From Candidatus Desantisiibacteriota bacterium (GTDB lineage: Bacteria; UBA9089; CG2-30-40-21): DNA of 5,911 nucleotides. Positions 5,849-5,911 of the stretch are shown piece after piece. Every line of letters starts with the position of its first letter. Position 1 is the stretch's first letter. The stretch is taken from contig JACQYP010000156.1 of the NCBI GenBank assembly GCA_016208205.1, forward strand, positions 1-5,911. The letters are read 5' to 3'. A program made the translations under genes and the position numbers. The notes beneath the pieces are model-generated. The model was given only the letters and a program-made list of their open reading frames with translations, searched no databases and was not told the origin of the DNA.

Positions 5849-5873
5849 AAAAAAGTTACTTTTTTCGAAAAAA
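5849..5873. other. Nested AT-rich palindromes
   Basis: Two overlapping perfect palindromes share a T-run. AAAAAAG (5849-5855) pairs with CTTTTTT (5859-5865) across TTA, and TTTTTTCGAAAAAA (5860-5873) is self-complementary. On either strand this gives a weak A/T stem next to a T-run, resembling a low-GC bidirectional terminator, though almost no G-C pairs support it. It lies between the operon promoter and the window-edge palindrome and could end transcription coming from a gene beyond the right edge. Confidence 0.4.
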
Positions 5874-5879
5874 TTATTG

Positions 5880-5911
5880 GTAAGGTAAAATTTTCAAAAA
5901 TTTTACCTTAC
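5880..5911. repeat. Perfect 15-bp inverted repeat at the window end
   Basis: GTAAGGTAAAATTTT (5880-5894) is followed by a 2-base loop (CA) and its exact reverse complement (5897-5911), which finishes on the last base of the window. On the minus strand the stem is followed by CAATAATTTTTTCG, so it could be an intrinsic terminator of an upstream minus-strand gene. Ending exactly at the edge also fits an assembly break or fold-back artefact at a palindrome. Confidence 0.85.

Noticed and set aside
5674..5883. A 69-codon plus-strand frame upstream of the operon
   Set aside because: It begins antisense to the NUDIX N-terminus, crosses the promoter, ends in the AT palindromes and has no ribosome-binding site or recognisable sequence.

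Overview
This window looks like ordinary bacterial chromosome at moderate-to-low GC. All six complete genes lie on the minus strand, so transcription runs from high to low coordinates. The order in the direction of transcription is: NUDIX hydrolase (5717-5214), HAD-family phosphatase/mutase (5217-4561), exported FG-GAP/VCBS beta-propeller protein (4571-3111), galactose-1-phosphate uridylyltransferase galT (3087-2086), dephospho-CoA kinase coaE (1981-1349) and a membrane-anchored SPOR-domain protein (1374-316). I see no mobile element, CRISPR array, rRNA or tRNA. The SPOR protein with one N-terminal membrane anchor and the signal-peptide propeller point to a bacterium. They do not fix the phylum; an uncultured Gram-negative-type lineage is a guess. 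The odd window length and a palindrome ending exactly on the last base suggest a whole short contig, but that is inference.

The genes are packed like one operon. NUDIX and HAD overlap by 4 bases (ATGA), HAD and the propeller gene by 11, there are 23 bases before galT, and coaE and the SPOR gene overlap by 26. The only real break is the 104-base galT-coaE gap. It is filled by 7-base repeats arranged as an inverted repeat ending just upstream of the coaE ribosome-binding site. A near-consensus sigma-70 promoter (TTGACA, 17 bases, TACAAT with an extended TG) sits so close to the NUDIX start that the mRNA should be almost leaderless. A small hairpin followed by a T-run about 80 bases past the last stop is a candidate operon terminator.

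Functionally the cluster mixes soluble housekeeping enzymes (nucleotide or diphosphate hydrolysis, sugar-phosphate handling, the Leloir pathway, the last step of CoA synthesis) with two envelope proteins. It is not a recognisable dedicated pathway. GalT plus a beta-phosphoglucomutase-like HAD hints at sugar-phosphate metabolism, but the HAD substrate is unknown. The left edge may hold the last 18 codons of a convergent plus-strand gene. I found no clear novel system. The points most worth a second look are the near-leaderless promoter, the heptamer repeat island, the acid-free 42-residue repeat linker of the SPOR protein, the large beta-rich insertion in the propeller, and the terminal palindrome.
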